From the NCBI GenBank assembly GCA_964036275.1, contig OZ038438.1, positions 12,108,720 through 12,172,719 on the forward strand: DNA of 64,000 bases. Reading direction: 5' to 3'. A program made the position numbers and the translations under genes. Below the pieces are notes generated by a model that was given only the letters and a program-made list of their open reading frames with translations, was not told the DNA's origin and made no database searches. The number at the start of each line of letters is the position of its first letter. Positions within the stretch are counted from its first letter, which is position 1. The stretch is from Litoditis marina (lineage: Eukaryota > Nematoda > Chromadorea > Rhabditida > Rhabditidae). Below are positions 63,990 to 64,000 of this stretch, one piece after another.

Positions 63990-64000
63990 CTATAGAGTAT

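Overview
The window is nuclear DNA of a nematode. The genes are split into many short exons (about 40-190 nt) with GT...AG introns whose 3' ends match the nematode TTTTCAG consensus. Two mature peptides in one precursor are identical to C. elegans NLP-3 peptides, and the other proteins are animal signalling and chromatin families. Nearly all long single-frame ORFs are chance or antisense. I built the gene models by joining exons whose splice phases agree. The rhabditid/strongylid placement is inference; the genus cannot be told.

Layout. 1-2712 (+): 3' half of a nicotinic acetylcholine receptor subunit gene. 4120-4800 (+): a doubtful orphan. 5254-12907 (-): secreted protein with two MAM-type domains. 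15285-18483 (-): seven-transmembrane serpentine receptor. 19.49-19.80 kb: 20-bp satellite array. 20738-25042 (+): FAD-dependent sarcosine/pipecolate oxidase. 26020-28611 (-): MOB2-like kinase activator. 28.6-41.6 kb: gene-poor, with fold-back elements, microsatellites and one unassigned spliced ORF (36539-38634, -). 41618-41938 (-): NLP-3 neuropeptide precursor. 43181-52569 (-): about 20-exon single-pass receptor with a C-type-lectin-like ectodomain and a long proline-rich tail. 54409-58130 (+): divergent heterotrimeric G-protein alpha subunit. 58967-61108 (-): Sds3/BRMS1-family Sin3-HDAC corepressor subunit. 63690-63989 (-): possible last exon of a further gene.

No operon is evident; genes lie on both strands with kilobase-scale spacing. 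Several products belong to neuronal or chemosensory signalling (ion channel, serpentine receptor, G alpha, neuropeptide), but nothing in the DNA shows that they act together. The most unusual item is the lectin-like receptor, which I could not match to a named family. Its membrane helix and cysteine cluster are encoded by a CTG/TGC-rich run.
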